A model generated the notes under the pieces. It saw nothing but the letters and a program-made list of their open reading frames with translations. It made no database searches and was not told the origin of the DNA. Below, piece by piece: positions 34,301 through 58,980 of a stretch of DNA of 64,000 nt (the stretch's first letter is position 1; every line of letters begins with the position of its first letter). The position numbers and the translations under genes are program-made. The stretch is taken from the NCBI GenBank assembly GCA_907163375.1, contig CAJQUW010007938.1, forward strand, positions 620,001 to 684,000, in the 5' to 3' direction. This stretch comes from Prostheceraeus crozeri. Lineage: Eukaryota; Platyhelminthes; Polycladida; Euryleptidae.

Positions 34301-37227
34301 AACCGTAAGCTGCTTAAGCTCATGTAATTGATTACTGAACTTATTCACCTGGTCAGCCGAGACACTTGCTTGATTTAGGAAACAGTGTGGTGTGCCTATT
34401 TAAATGAATTAGTGATTAGAAAAATATTTCATGATCATATCATAGCTGATCATGTCATTGCTCCCGTTTCCTGTCATCATTGAATGAGTTGCTAAAAGTC
34501 TTGTCGATTCACTTATCGGGCGCAACAACTACGACGTGAAGAGATTGCTATTGTTTGTGAACATCTGACAATCTCAGTCTGACGCCAAGTCTTTGTGTAC
34601 GCGCAGATCAAGGATTCGAAATCCTGACCTCCACCGAGGGAAATGATGACTCACTCATATTCATTCCCAGTTCACTGAATATGGGAACAATACGAATTTG
34701 AAGTTTGCGAGTGAATGGATGGATAGATCGTGATAAAACTTACATATACTTGGAGCTGATAACACCAGCATTCTTTTAAACCCAAACTCGAAAGCTCCAG
34801 CGTTAATACAGCAAAAGTTATGTTGTCTGCAGTTGACTGTCAAAAATCATTTTTAATGCGAAAGTTAGCGAAAAATCAAGCAAACGTGTTAATTGAGTAA
34901 AACTGTACCAAGCGTTGTCGAAATTCGAAGACATTGTATCATCTTAAAGCTTAACACGAGCTGATTGAATAGTGATAATCTTAATTTTCTGTTTTGTGTA
35001 GTTTAGTCTGTTGGCATCGGTGAATGAATTGACCAAAAATTCATACTTTTATGTCTGTTGACCTCAACTGACCAGACACAACCTAATCGCTCTGCCAAAT
35101 CAAGGTACTAAGCACATCCTTTCACATGGTATAAAGTTTCTTGAAACTGAGCACTTTCATCAATGAAAAAATCATGTCAGACTTTTTTAGCAGCATTTTT
35201 TCGATAAAACTTATTTGTCCGCATCTTTTTGTACATCAAACGAATCTTAAAATCTTTACATCATGATGAAGCTGAGTGATAGTTCACACTGTCTGTCAAT
35301 TTTCATTAAAAAATTCTGTCGACTTCATGTTCAAATCCTGCATCAAAGAAACGCTCAATTTTCTTTCATAAGGCCTACTGACCACAACTGACCACTTAAG
35401 AAAGTAAAATGTATGCCAAAATAATATATGGAACATAAGGTTTCATATGGTATATCGTTTATGAAAATTGAACAAGGACTTTAACACGAAAATTACATTT
35501 GAAAATAGGTTTACGATTTTGTGCAATTATTTGTTGAATGGTCTGTACGTCGACCGAGGACGAAGACAAGCAGATATTCTTCTTCATTTGTAAAATACTG
35601 TTCCTGATATATGTATCTTCAACTATGTACATGTTGACATTTGTGATGTTCTCGCCGAATTCTGCGAGGCAAATAAAGCAATTCTTATCTTATATATGAA
35701 AACGTTTTGCCTCGAATGTTTGGGACAACGTTGCAAACCAAGGTCATCCGCAGGGCGCCAAAAAGGTGACCAATTGAAAGAGGAGACCACCGGGGGTCTC
35801 TAGTGGTACCACTTACAATCTCGCACAATGTGTATAGCGCCCAGAAGCTGTGTTCGAAATTTTCTTTCGAAAAATAAGAATATCTTTAAATAGGCTATAA
35901 AGATTCAAAGAATAAGCTGTCTGGAAGTAATAAATCTTGTGAGGCTCATTTCTGCGTGCATGAACAAGGGAAGAATAGAAACTAACCACTTCGGCGGGGG
36001 TAATCCGACAGTTGTTAAGGGAGATTCAGATATCACATGATGGCATGCATGGGGAGCGGAGTAGAAGTAACAATCGCGAAACATGTTAGGGGACTGGGCA
36101 TTTATTTCTCTATCGCATGATGTGCATTAATTCTATTTTACTCGGGGCATGGTTCTGGAGCCCAGAGATACTTTTTTGATATTGTCCAAGCCTATGATAG
36201 ATGCGACTCTAGATTTTTACAACTTTTGGTAATTGATTCAAACAACTTGTTACCATTGATAAAGTATATACGAGACTATAATTAGCATGTTCATTCTTCC
36301 GCAAATACATATTTATGTTCCCTGCTGTGCTTGCTGCTACCTTCCGCTCTTCTTCCTCCACACGCCACACGTCCGCTACTGCCAACTCTCTTCAATCCTT
36401 GTCCTTAGCTTTCGACCACCCCATTCTATTTTGCTAAGCCAAACCGGGTCTACCATTCTTAAATATTGAGTCTTAATTCAACGATTTCTCAACTTTCAAT
36501 ATTGAATGACCATTTCCAACCTACTTCCATGGAGCAGTTGACATTCATCACTGCCTCATTGGAGAGGATTTTAATATCTCCAAGACCCTGATTTTTCTGA
36601 CTTTGAATTCGAGTTGGCAGCGCAAGCTTGGCTTCATTGCTGAAAAGTGCAACCTGAGATAGACCTTTCCGTATACCCAGCCACTTCCTGATAAAAGCAG
36701 ACATTTTCCGTTCAATGCCTCCCTCCATCGTAGTTAAAACAACAACGTGCAGTGTTACTGACCAGAGAATTCGTGGCACTACCACATGTTGTAATCATCA
36801 CAGCATTCTCGTTTCTCTCATTCCCGAGACACTCAACGCCTTCAGGTAATTGAAGGAGGTTGTCAGAATCACATGCAACCTTCTGTTATGTATTTCATCT
36901 ATGATAATCAAAAACACACCACAATTAAAGAACAGTATATATCACAAGTATGTTTTTGATTCCATCCATCGAATGTTTGGGAATAGAAATGTTCTATTTA
37001 TTATTCAGAAGTCCTCTCATTATTATTTTTATTAATTTAATATTCATTTGCCAATTTCAGGATCACTTTTTCCAAGGTTTAAAAACAACGGAGATGATGT
37101 GTGCCAATCGAAGAAGTTTACAGACTTGAAAGTTTCAGAACTTGTGAAAGAGATCATCAAGAGATGTCGGATAGCCGATCCAGATCACAGACCATCCGCT
37201 AGAGAACTGCTTGAAATGTATTTTTGA
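1078..37227 (+). CDS. Serine/threonine-type protein kinase, four exons (gene-level model)
   Basis: Proposed exons are 1078-1507, 8467-8726, 32166-32541 and 37061-37227, 1233 nt in all, giving 410 aa plus a stop. Every border is GT/AG and every phase fits. The kinase domain runs from about residue 150 to the end. It shows a glycine loop AKGSCGQAY (158-166), catalytic Lys in LVMKEI (K179), a helix-C Glu in EREI, a hinge EYVERGSLQE formed exactly across intron 2, HRDLKPGN (280-287), DLG in place of DFG (300-302), APE (326-328) and a C-lobe Arg in DHRPSARELL. All catalytic residues for phosphate transfer to protein are present, so it should be active. The short hinge-to-HRD linker and C-lobe recall MAP3K/STE- or NEK-like kinases, but I cannot name the family. 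Intron 2 (8727-32165) holds a complete second gene on the same strand. Introns 1 and 3 hold transposons and LINEs. No signal peptide or membrane segment is visible, so it is probably cytosolic. Confidence 0.75.
1508..3544. other. Putative kinase intron 1, proximal part; no clear feature
   Basis: No gene recognised. The stretch about 1785-2480 is richer in G and C than its surroundings and carries two modest minus-strand open frames (1785-2021 and 2074-2268) with no recognisable domain. They could be remnants of a mobile element, but nothing ties them to a family. Confidence 0.3.
3747..3847. mobile_element. Pogo/Tigger-like MITE, 101 bp, nested in the Tc1 element
   Basis: Starts CAGTAGAACTTGTCTTATTG and ends with its inverse (read inward CAGTCGAACTTGTCTTATTG), flanked on both sides by TA (3745-3746 and 3848-3849). 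A second inner pair, ACTTGTCATATTGCCA against TGGCAATAAGACAAGT, shows the repeat unit is doubled at the left. The TIR start and TA target fit pogo/Tigger non-autonomous elements. It lies inside the 5' region of the Tc1 element and is therefore younger than it. Confidence 0.75.
4118..5150 (+). pseudogene. Tc1-like transposase, broken
   Basis: The frame opens at ATG 4118 with AALKAYQKGYLRGQAEAL, a typical Tc1 helix-turn-helix start, and meets an in-frame stop after about 32 codons, around 4213-4215. The longer pieces are 4253-4720 and 4692-5150 in different frames, so at least one frameshift lies between them. DDE-type catalytic positions are visible: D in VVWSDDAS, D in ILMDNNAPCHRA, and E in CPDLNPIEHVWSILKRR. 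Spacing and the NPIE box mark the DD34E Tc1 group. The function would have been cut-and-paste transposition at TA. It cannot make a full protein now. Confidence 0.8.
5436..6474. mobile_element. Non-autonomous element copy 1 with 8-bp target duplication (hAT-like)
   Basis: Left end CATAGAAGTAGATAATA; right end, read inward, CATAGAAATTAGCAATACC. It is flanked by perfect 8-bp direct repeats GTAAGGAC (5428-5435 and 6475-6482). The body is about 1039 bp and closely matches copy 2 (6611-7657). An 8-bp duplication points to hAT or a related superfamily, although the tips are not the usual CAGNG. No transposase frame is recognisable. Just upstream (5391-5427) are two further CCATAGAA motifs that resemble the element's right tip, possibly a remnant of an older insertion. 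Confidence 0.75.
6611..7657. mobile_element. Non-autonomous element copy 2 with 8-bp target duplication (hAT-like)
   Basis: Same family and orientation as copy 1, about 1047 bp, starting CATAGAAGTAGATAATAG and ending TTCTATG. The flanking direct repeat is GGCAACAA (6603-6610 and 7658-7665), different from that of copy 1. The pair therefore looks like two separate insertions 137 bp apart, not a tandem duplication. The short open frames 6295-6495 and 7478-7678 in the two copies match each other only because the copies do. Confidence 0.75.
8139..8225 (-). repeat. Uninterrupted copy of the short repeat (empty site)
   Basis: The reverse complement matches 3549-3598 joined to 5316-5345, about 85 bases with scattered mismatches. 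It shows the sequence without the Tc1 element and includes the TA at which that element entered. The nature of the repeat itself (SINE or MITE fragment) is not clear. Confidence 0.65.
8467..8726 (+). CDS. Protein kinase exon 2 (N-lobe)
   Basis: Acceptor TTTTCAG ends at 8466 and donor GTAAGT starts at 8727. It encodes the glycine loop, the ATP-anchoring Lys in LVMKEI and helix C (EREICIYSILRSSRHI), and ends at LLLEYVER, the start of the hinge. It joins exon 3 in phase 0. An upstream TTG at 8478 is not the start: the frame is open back to the acceptor. Confidence 0.8.
8727..10057. other. Kinase intron 2, first part
   Basis: No gene recognised. A short direct repeat, TTCGAATAGACTG twice, lies at about 9389-9423. 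The rest is plain AT-rich intron. Confidence 0.4.
10066..10844. mobile_element. hAT-like non-autonomous element, 779 bp
   Basis: Left end TATGGGTTTGAAAAAATTA and right end, read inward, CAGGGGTAGGAAAAAATTA, matching at 15 of 19 positions. Both ends are followed outward by a perfect 8-bp direct repeat, ATACTCAG (10058-10065 and 10845-10852). CAGGGGT tips with 8-bp duplication are standard hAT features. Subterminal regions carry repeated CAATTAATTG blocks on both sides (10080-10170 and 10740-10820). No coding capacity is seen. Confidence 0.8.
11041..11170. repeat. AATCGGCCGATTATCGATT-type repeat (hAT terminal relic)
   Basis: Contains AATCGGCCGATTATCGATT at about 11074-11092, the same 19-mer as at 29659-29677. 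The sequence before it, GCATCGATTAGTGATTTTGA, has the look of a hAT subterminal region. No matching partner end or target duplication was found here. Confidence 0.4.
11630..11735 (-). repeat. tRNA-derived SINE-like fragment
   Basis: On the minus strand a perfect T-arm, CTGGGTTCGAATCCCAG, lies at 11645-11661, with a TTAGCCCTGTGATTG stretch about 45 bases upstream that resembles an A box. The flanks do not pair as an acceptor stem, so this is not a functional tRNA. A tRNA-derived SINE or pseudo-tRNA is the likeliest explanation. Confidence 0.3.
11832..13167. other. Kinase intron 2; no recognisable feature
   Basis: AT-rich sequence with no significant open frame, no repeat with clear ends and no recognised element. 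Confidence 0.4.
13168..14012. mobile_element. (TA)n-bounded inverted-repeat element with tandem core (element A)
   Basis: Two (TA)n tracts (about 13168-13232 and 13943-14012) bracket a unit with inverted arms. The left arm at about 13241-13290 contains CTCCTGCCCCACCGAATTG and CTCCTGCCCCACTTGTAC; the right arm at about 13880-13930 is the inverse, GTACAAGTGGGGCAGGAGAG then GGTGGGGCAGGAG. Three more CTCCTGCCC-type units follow the left arm. The core is four tandem copies of a ~127-bp unit. Open frames across it (for example 13146-13745 minus) are by-products of the repeats. The architecture recalls non-autonomous elements with tandem cores and microsatellite tails in molluscs, but the inverted arms do not fit a plain Helitron. 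Confidence 0.55.
13381..13879. repeat. Four-copy tandem repeat, ~127-bp period
   Basis: Copies start with TTTTGCGGAATATGAT at 13381, 13513, 13639 and 13766 (spacings 132, 126, 127). Each contains CTCCAAATGCCTGGTCCG, or a one-base variant, followed by TGTAGGCCCT. Copies 1 and 4 share an extra GGTCCCTTCA. This is the core of element A. Confidence 0.85.
14013..15147. mobile_element. Pogo/Tigger-like non-autonomous element, ~1.1 kb
   Basis: The left end reads TAGTAGAATTCGCATATATC and the right end, read inward, CAGTAGAATTCGCATATATC, differing only at the first base. TA follows at 15148-15149 and the left end abuts the (TA)n tract. Subterminal copies of TTCGC(A/T)TATATCGGC recur several times at each end (14021-14145 and 15068-15105), like transposase-binding arrays. 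A 52-bp direct duplication lies inside at about 14622-14712 (GCCTGCACGTGACTCTTAGC twice). No transposase is left. Confidence 0.7.
15195..15550. mobile_element. Foldback element, ~356 bp with ~50-bp inverted arms
   Basis: Left arm from AAGAAAATCCAATACAACTC (15195) to about 15244 is the near-perfect inverse of 15501-15550. The right arm runs straight into a (TA)n tract. Inside the left arm tip is GACCGGTTTCACCTCATTTC, a motif style seen next to Penelope-like and some other element ends, so the unit may be a derived end of such an element. No coding capacity. Confidence 0.7.
15550..15600. repeat. (TA)n followed by AACCCTGCCCCACC
   Basis: (TA)n at 15550-15567 is followed by CGTAACCCTGCCCCACC. 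This is the same type of junction, (TA)n beside a GGGGCAGG unit, as in element A and at 28.1-28.4 kb. Confidence 0.6.
15601..17560. other. Kinase intron 2; no recognisable feature
   Basis: No open frame with a recognisable domain and no repeat with definable ends. Confidence 0.35.
17567..18025 (+). CDS. Possible exon of unknown function
   Basis: Open for 152 codons without an ATG near its start. It opens after a stop at 17558 and ends at a stop at 18023-18025. The product is Ser/Arg/Gln-rich (KIKEQQHLSCRSSRQRSG) with no recognised domain. A possible acceptor, CATCTCAG, precedes GTGATAG near 17645, so it could be a terminal exon. Low-complexity translation in AT-rich DNA can arise by chance, so this is only a candidate. 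Confidence 0.2.
   Translation: MTVNLVDQVIRYKPVNALIECSTSSQVIDSLVPSKIKEQQHLSCRSSRQRSGNQYSFKISSTRNLSRFGSCSRDKLRNAFTNPMPFHQVQNEYGSQCFTSSTTSKLSHELDKQPQDQDVKRARSTFRWGPMEGEAEIKRTLLSAYDITITWK
18436..19841. other. No recognisable feature upstream of the zinc-finger/recombinase gene
   Basis: Any 5' untranslated exon or promoter of the 19842 gene should lie here, but I see no TATA box or CpG-rich stretch that would mark it. Open frames are short and unremarkable. Confidence 0.3.
19842..20658 (+). CDS. Zinc-finger exons 1-2 of the recombinase-like gene
   Basis: Exon 1 (19842-20072) begins MSADVSKK and carries finger 1, CVKCGKHVSSKHLRRHLRTH, with C24, C27, H39 and H43. Finger 2 is split by intron 1: CTICNEL in exon 1 and KTNLRKHMRQCH in exon 2 (20581-20658), giving C71, C74, H84 and H89. 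An intron inside a finger with the frame kept supports a spliced gene. The ATG at 19842 is the first in the frame; an upstream coding exon is possible. Confidence 0.8.
19842..26619 (+). CDS. C2H2 zinc finger plus tyrosine-recombinase-like protein, 11 exons
   Basis: Exons: 19842-20072, 20581-20658, 22068-22214, 22541-22654, 23315-23450, 23844-23992, 24295-24404, 24526-24677, 25182-25393, 25964-26123, 26357-26619. The sum is 1752 nt, or 583 aa, with GT/AG at all ten introns, consistent phases and no internal stop. Order of parts: two C2H2 fingers (about residues 24-43 and 71-89); a helical, basic middle like a core-binding domain (about 104-322); a recombinase-like catalytic region (about 323-488); an acidic stretch (DLFGEEEDQEAEDEDT) and a nuclear-localisation-like KKRRQ tail. 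Catalytic candidates are R338, K376, R455/R456, H478 and Y486/Y487. Cutting and rejoining DNA through a Tyr-DNA bond is the family reaction; whether this protein still does it is unknown. Ten introns argue for a settled host gene and against a recent Crypton-type mobile copy. It lies entirely in kinase intron 2, same strand. Confidence 0.8.
22985..23290. repeat. Irregular cluster of CGGATA-type motifs
   Basis: Within intron 4 of the recombinase-like gene, motifs such as CACGGATAATTG, GGCGGATAGC, AGCGGATAGTG, CATATCCG and CACGGATATC recur about every 40-60 bases on both strands. A similar, denser cluster is at 53885-54145. No clear ends or period. Confidence 0.35.
24526..26123 (+). CDS. Recombinase-like catalytic exons 8-10
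   Basis: Exon 8 (24526-24677) has SRNALLLAVLAYNPVRLKPF followed by EDLDV, matching box I of tyrosine recombinases, where the Arg of a TG-R-GEL-like turn is followed by an acidic-hydrophobic segment. Exon 9 (25182-25393) has GDHKSYRKHGCALL, where the active-site Lys/beta-hairpin is expected, and a hydrophobic PIFCSATGNSL segment. Exon 10 (25964-26123) has SDYRRAMSTL (box II Arg, its usual partner His replaced) and LAKAMLHSEYVAQRYY, the HS then A then YY arrangement of the nucleophilic Tyr region. Assignment is by motif order, not by alignment. Confidence 0.7.
26620..28127. other. 3' flank of the recombinase-like gene; no feature
   Basis: AT-rich. A possible AATAAA lies at about 27626-27631, roughly 1 kb after the stop, and nearer weak variants exist, so the polyadenylation site is unresolved. 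The open frame 26927-27199 has no recognisable domain. Confidence 0.3.
28128..28399. repeat. GGGGCAGG-unit array ending in (TA)n
   Basis: About ten imperfect units built on GGGGCAGGGTT(A/C)CG, spaced about 18-40 bases apart, run to 28371 and then into (TA)n at 28374-28399. This is the same motif-microsatellite pairing as in element A (13.2-13.9 kb) and at 15.57 kb. The strand asymmetry (runs of four G) could form G-quadruplexes. Confidence 0.75.
28430..28545 (+). repeat. Dispersed repeat family D, copy 1
   Basis: Contains CAGAAACATATGCTTG and, about 50 bases on, TTAGACTTTCTTGGGAAAG then TTTTATCAAGACC. The same ordered blocks recur, diverged, at 31640-31765 (minus), 31796-31915, 38478-38615 and 42335-42395 (minus, first blocks only). 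No target duplications were identified; probably an old SINE or MITE family. Confidence 0.5.
28546..29640. other. Kinase intron 2; no recognisable feature
   Basis: Open frames at 28486-28737 and 28790-29053 (minus) show no domain. No element ends found. Confidence 0.3.
29655..29693 (-). mobile_element. hAT-type terminus relic
   Basis: Read on the minus strand from 29693: TAGGGGTGTACCGATCAATC, then GATAATCGGCCGATTATTTG. A (C/T)AGGGGTGTACCGAT start is common at hAT ends. It shares a 19-mer with 11074-11092. The opposite end and target duplication were not found. Confidence 0.45.
29702..31639. other. Kinase intron 2; no recognisable feature
   Basis: Only short open frames without domains. Confidence 0.3.
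31640..31915. repeat. Dispersed repeat family D, copies 2 (-) and 3 (+) facing each other
   Basis: The minus strand of 31640-31765 reads GCAGAAACATAGGTCTTG, GGATGCTGCTGAGGGAG, then TTGAGACTTTCCCTGTAG. The plus strand of 31796-31915 has GACTTTCCGGCTGAA, CGAGACTTTCCCTAGGACAG and TTTATCAAAACCAAG. The two sit head to head about 30 bases apart just upstream of kinase exon 3. Confidence 0.5.
32166..32541 (+). CDS. Protein kinase exon 3 (catalytic and activation loops)
   Basis: Acceptor CTCTGCAG ends at 32165 and donor GTAAGT starts at 32542. It encodes GSLQEKIDK (end of hinge), VAYLHENDVIHRDLKPGNIL, the metal-binding KITDLGWSR, an activation loop with Thr/Ser (KQAHTRNAGTNHY), MAPEVM and KADMWSVGCTVYHMVTG. 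DLG replaces the usual DFG, a change tolerated in active kinases. It ends in phase 1 and joins exon 4 to make Gly. Confidence 0.9.
32815..34330 (+). mobile_element. CR1-like LINE, decayed
   Basis: The first part resembles a LINE endonuclease: DYQIYRKDRLRRPGG, then ISRLVIGIYHPYLNNNLEHE and, after a frame break, an RDFNDMG-like D-F-N box. Reverse transcriptase follows: CSSQFAYVPG, VRVATLDISKAL (motif A, the Asp of which precedes ISKA), VVQGA-like and FVKYADDVTVLH (motif C, YADD). After that comes a C-terminal DVLVIVYTSFIRPILLHPF and a RRDLLSLAYSHQ-like end. Several frame changes and stops separate the parts, and the segment between endonuclease and reverse transcriptase is shortened. It sits in kinase intron 3, sense strand. 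Confidence 0.75.
34331..35519. other. Kinase intron 3; no clear feature
   Basis: May include untranslated LINE remains. Two loosely similar blocks with ACTGACCA (about 35060-35090 and 35375-35400) are noted without interpretation. Confidence 0.3.
35520..35695 (+). mobile_element. LINE 3' tail
   Basis: Ends with TGCGAGGCAAATAAAGCAAT followed by TCTTATCTTATATA. A GGCAAATAAA box plus a short TTCTTA-type microsatellite tail is characteristic of LINE 3' ends in animals. It could be the tail of the LINE at 32.8-34.3 kb or of another insertion. Confidence 0.45.
36480..36790 (-). mobile_element. LINE C-terminal fragment
   Basis: The minus-strand frame 36489-36785 has VPRILWSVTLHVV, then MEGGIERKMSAFIRKWLGI and KLALPTRIQSQ. 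This pattern (L-P-LLW, two hydrophobic turns, ERK-FLRKWLG, KLQLP) is the region downstream of reverse transcriptase in a LINE group seen widely in aquatic animals. Only this ~300-bp piece is present. Confidence 0.55.
37061..37227 (+). CDS. Protein kinase exon 4 (C-lobe end and stop)
   Basis: Acceptor CAATTTCAG ends at 37060. It encodes SLFPRFKNNGDD, then LVKEIIKRCRIADPDHRPSA and RELLEMYF with stop TGA at 37225-37227. The HRPSA Arg is the conserved subdomain XI residue, so the kinase fold is complete to its end and there is no C-terminal extension. Confidence 0.85.
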
Positions 37228-39262
37228 GATTGATCAGAATATATCTTAAACACAAGCACAAATGCGTTCTTTTGGGGTCAATAATCGGTCTACGGGAGAT
37301 AGGAGTTTCAAAATGAATACTAAATGTTAGTAAGTTCATCGAAATTATGATTTATTTCATTTCGATCATAGAATCTGTAATAACATCACAATTAAAGCGA
37401 CAACCAAAAGAAAAGTATACAACACAGAAGTCAGTAAATCAAGTAGCCTGGAATTCTGCCCTTTCAATAGCTTCTTGAAAATATGTAAATGGTATTCACG
37501 TCGATATTTTTCTGGGAGGGAGTTCCGAAGCTTGCGACCCAAAATTTCAGATGTGTTCCGAGCCATGTGGTACTGTGTGATGGTCTGATGGAGCAATTGG
37601 ACTTAGATGCGAGCGAAGTAAAGAAGGTTGATGATCTAGAATCAGGGAATGAAATTAATTCTTGTAAATAATTGAGTAGGAGCACTACCATACTCACATT
37701 TATATACGCAGCATGCAATAAATTTTGAAACCTTTTGTGGTTTAAAAATTAAATTTAAAATGTAAATATGGAGTGGTAAGTTCACGCGACGGAGAGTTTT
37801 CACTAAACGAACACAACAGCTTTGTTATCGCTGAAGTCTCTCGTTACGAAAAGAAAAAACCAAAGCAAAACCTCAAAGCTGCATTACAATAATCAATGTC
37901 AGAAAAAACAAGATAAGCAAATCATAGTGCAAAATTTCTACTAACTAACATGTTCATGGCGAATTGTATACAAAGTTCTGAGTTGCATGAAACCAGTTTG
38001 ACAGACTCTAGATATATGCGTATCAAAGGATAGATCGTTATCTAAACTAACACCGATATCTTATAAAAGGGAAATATCAACAGAAATATTGAAGCTACTT
38101 ACAAAATGCAGCCAGAGATGAAATCACTAAGTTATATAAGGTAACCAGAGTCATAAAACGTCTAAACACGGCATTGATCCAATTTTCTCAGAAGCCCCTC
38201 AACTTCTAACTCGAGTTCCTATCACAAAATAAAGTTTCAAACTACACCTGTCTTAGGGAAATAACTTCTCAAGCAATTTCTTTCATGCAACTTTGTTGAT
38301 ACTAGCCAAAAGGCTAGCCCGCAGAGAACCATCTCAAAACTTAAAGTAAGAAAATGTTGTGGAATTAAAGAAAGCACATTATACGAGCATTGTAGGCAAC
38401 TTAGTCGGAAAATCAATTGACTCTTACTGTCGTTTCAAAGCAAGCCTCATGGACACCACAAGCGGCAAGAGTCAAATCAGTTTCCGGCTTGGCATTTAGC
38501 AGAAACATAGGCTTGAGATATTCCTAAACGGTTTATGCCCTTACCGTTACCTTCATTTTACTGAGATTTTCTTTGGACAGTTTCATTAAAACCGAGTTTG
38601 CTCAAACTTTTTCCGTATGAGGAAAATGGCTATGAAAAATTCGAAATATTTCTCCTGTGATTTCTTGATGAAAATGAGGTGATTGAATTCGACTCCTTCA
38701 TTGGTGATTTGCGAATGTGATTTTCCTTTCAAATGATGTTCCTCATTATTAGCTGACAAAAGTGCAAGTCATCATTTTATGTACACAGAATATTCCAACA
38801 ATCAGTAGGCATGTCAGGATAGTAGGCTACACTGCAAACCATCAGATGAAACTATACGTGGAAAAATCGAACAGCAAAATCTCCACTGAAAAATGCGTCA
38901 AAATTGATATTCAGCAATATTAACTTCTTTCACCGTCTCTAGACCATTTTCGCACCTATATTTGCTCCTGTTAGGGATGCGCCAATAGCTCAATTGTCTC
39001 ACCTTAACCGCCAATATCAGCCAGAGGAGCGAAAACTATTTTTTTTGCCTCTACGTGTTTGACCTTTTTTCACATTACGATTTACAGTGTAGAGCGCACA
39101 CGGTTATTGCAGCCCACAATACTCCCATCAAAAATACCTCATTGAACATGTTAGTCGTGAAATCTATTCAAAATCCTCATATGTGAGATCACACAATTTA
39201 CAGACATTTGTAATTATCACAATTATCAAAGTAATGACATCACAAAATATAGTTTCATCGCG
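37228..39262. other. Convergent intergenic region
   Basis: Between the kinase stop and the cathepsin stop. A canonical AATAAA is at about 37718-37723, a candidate kinase polyadenylation signal. It contains a copy of repeat family D (38478-38615). Otherwise no feature. Confidence 0.4.
38478..38615 (+). repeat. Dispersed repeat family D, copy 4
   Basis: TTTCCGGCTTGGCATTTAGC, AGAAACATAGGCTTGAG, then GAGATTTTCTTTGGACAG and TTCATTAAAACCGAG, in the same order as copies at 28.4 and 31.8 kb. Confidence 0.5.
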
Positions 39263-56921
<17,659 letters not shown>

Positions 56922-56999
56922 TGAAAACCTGTTAAATACAAAACAGTAGAGGATAGAAATGTCTCAAGCTCACACATGAAAGTTCTAGGGTACAGTTGC

Positions 57000-58870
57000 A
57001 ACCAAAAGTCAAATTCACCCACAATACTTATGTCGGGTTATCTATTAACAATGGCAATAATGCAATACAATGCATTGTAGAAAGAGGCACTTAACGAACA
57101 ACAAAACTTTGCGATCCTTTGAACGACATTTCAATGCTTTGAGGGACTGTCACAAAGTTGGATACGGACTGCATTGTAACAGCCCTCCCCGTTTCGCCTC
57201 GAATACCGCAGCCCGCAGCTCTCTTGTGGTTCTTTCTCCGCTCATCCATTGTCCTTCCGTCTCACCAACGTAACTCCATGATCAATCCTCATCTGACATG
57301 AGATCTTGTATATTACTCCGAACTGCTTCGCAGAACTGAGTCTCTTTTTCACCAGTAAGCTTCCCTACGTCGTTTAAGGTTTCATCCCCACATTGATGCC
57401 AACTTCTTTGAAGATATCTCAGACAAATCATGGCAAATATGGAATCCATCCCTGAAACGTGACGTCTTCTGAGTAATCCGGTGTCGACGACGTTGATTCT
57501 CCAGCTCGCCACCATCGCCACACCTCAGACTCACTGAAACCATTGGCCTCCAAACTGCTAATTACAGCCTGCTTCTCCGATTGAACTTCATTAGGTGAAC
57601 AAAGCCTGTGGCTCTGCTGGACAACGATCTCACCAAGCCCTTGAACACAATGGTTGGATGAGAAGACTAGCGGTTTATGTGGCGGCTTGTGTGCGTAGGT
57701 TCTCAGTAAACTGAGAAGGAAAACCTCGATTGATCTCGCTCGACTAGGATGTCCGACAAAGGAATTCTCCTCTCTTTTTTAAGTTCAACCGCAAATTTGA
57801 TACTCGGTCGTAACCCATTGAGAAAGCTTACGAAGTTGCTATGGCTCGACTCATTCTCAGTCCAGTAAATCAATATGTCGTCAATATATCTGATCCAAAA
57901 CTCTGGGACATTAAATCTTTGAGTAGGAGCTATTAGGCTTACCATTTTCTCAAAATGAGCCATAAACAAGTTTGCTGCAACAGGCCCTAAGCTGGAACCC
58001 ATTGAAACACCCGAGGTTTGCATGAACAAACCATAATGACCTTGGAAATAGCAAAAAATGAAGACCAACTTTGATAGCTCGAAGATCTCATTCACCGATA
58101 AACTGGCAAGAGTGTCATCATCACTTAGTAATTCGCAGAGCACCTCAAGCGTCTCAGGAACAGGACATTCGTGAAAAGTGACTCGACGTCCAGTGACACC
58201 AAAAATCCCTTGTTCGGATTCGAAAATTGCAGACATTGAACAGTATCCGTTGAATTCAACACAAATGAATCATGCAGAAACATAGAAGGTTTCCTGATAT
58301 CTGCCAACAGTCTCGAAATTGGAAAAAATAAGCTTCCAGACATACAGACGATGGGACGGAGAGGAACGCCAACTTCATAGATCTTAGGCAATCCAAAAAA
58401 ATGCAGAGTCTGAAAATGAGTAGAACACAGTCTAAGCATTTTACTCCTGCTCATTTTCCCGCTACTCACTGCAGCTGAAAGACAAGTGGGCAAAGTCTTT
58501 CGATACCGGTCACTTGGATCGCTGGGACAGCGTGCATAGGGATCAGGAGCACTACCATGAAGTTTGACATGATAATCCATCCGATTCAGCACTGCCTTTA
58601 TCCTGAAGAACTACAATGTAACTTGAAGAATTACAATGTTGTTCATGTCCTTCAACTTTGAAAGAGCAGATCTTTCTCCGCCGACAAACTAGAACGTGGA
58701 GGCTTCGCATTCCTCACCAGACTCGAAACCTTGCGCCGGACAAACCCTTTATCTTCCTCGGAGCATACGTTCACTGCACACTCCATCAAAGCTATGAAGT
58801 CGGAGACAGGCACTTTTCTGGGCGCCACCGCGAGGTTCAATCCTTTTTCAAGATATTCGCCTGACGATGG
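57000..58870 (-). mobile_element. Penelope-like retroelement (reverse transcriptase plus GIY-YIG trace)
   Basis: Order on the minus strand: an N-terminal region (58840-58600, including NRMDYHVKLHGSAPD); reverse transcriptase with FGLPKIYEVGVPLRPIVC, KGFLVSLDVESLFTNV (motif A), SGVSMGSSLGPVAANLFMAH (motif B), WIRYIDDILIYW (motif C, YIDD) and SIKFAVELKKERRIPLSDIL; then VYR-like thumb sequence, SHRLCSPNEVQSEKQAVI, SLEANGFSESEVWRW; and an YVGETEGQ...ERTTRELRAA stretch (about 57260-57190) that matches the GIY-YIG endonuclease. LPK, SLDVESLF and YIDD are Penelope hallmarks. Several frame changes interrupt it. It lies just upstream of the cathepsin gene, same strand. Confidence 0.85.
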
Positions 58871-58980
58871 CTGTCTGCAACGAATGCACTCATGAAGTCG
58901 AATTGATTGCTTGTTTTCCGAAATAACTTTGTTTATGATAACAGTACATATCCCTCCAAATGCGCGCTTGATTTCAAAGG

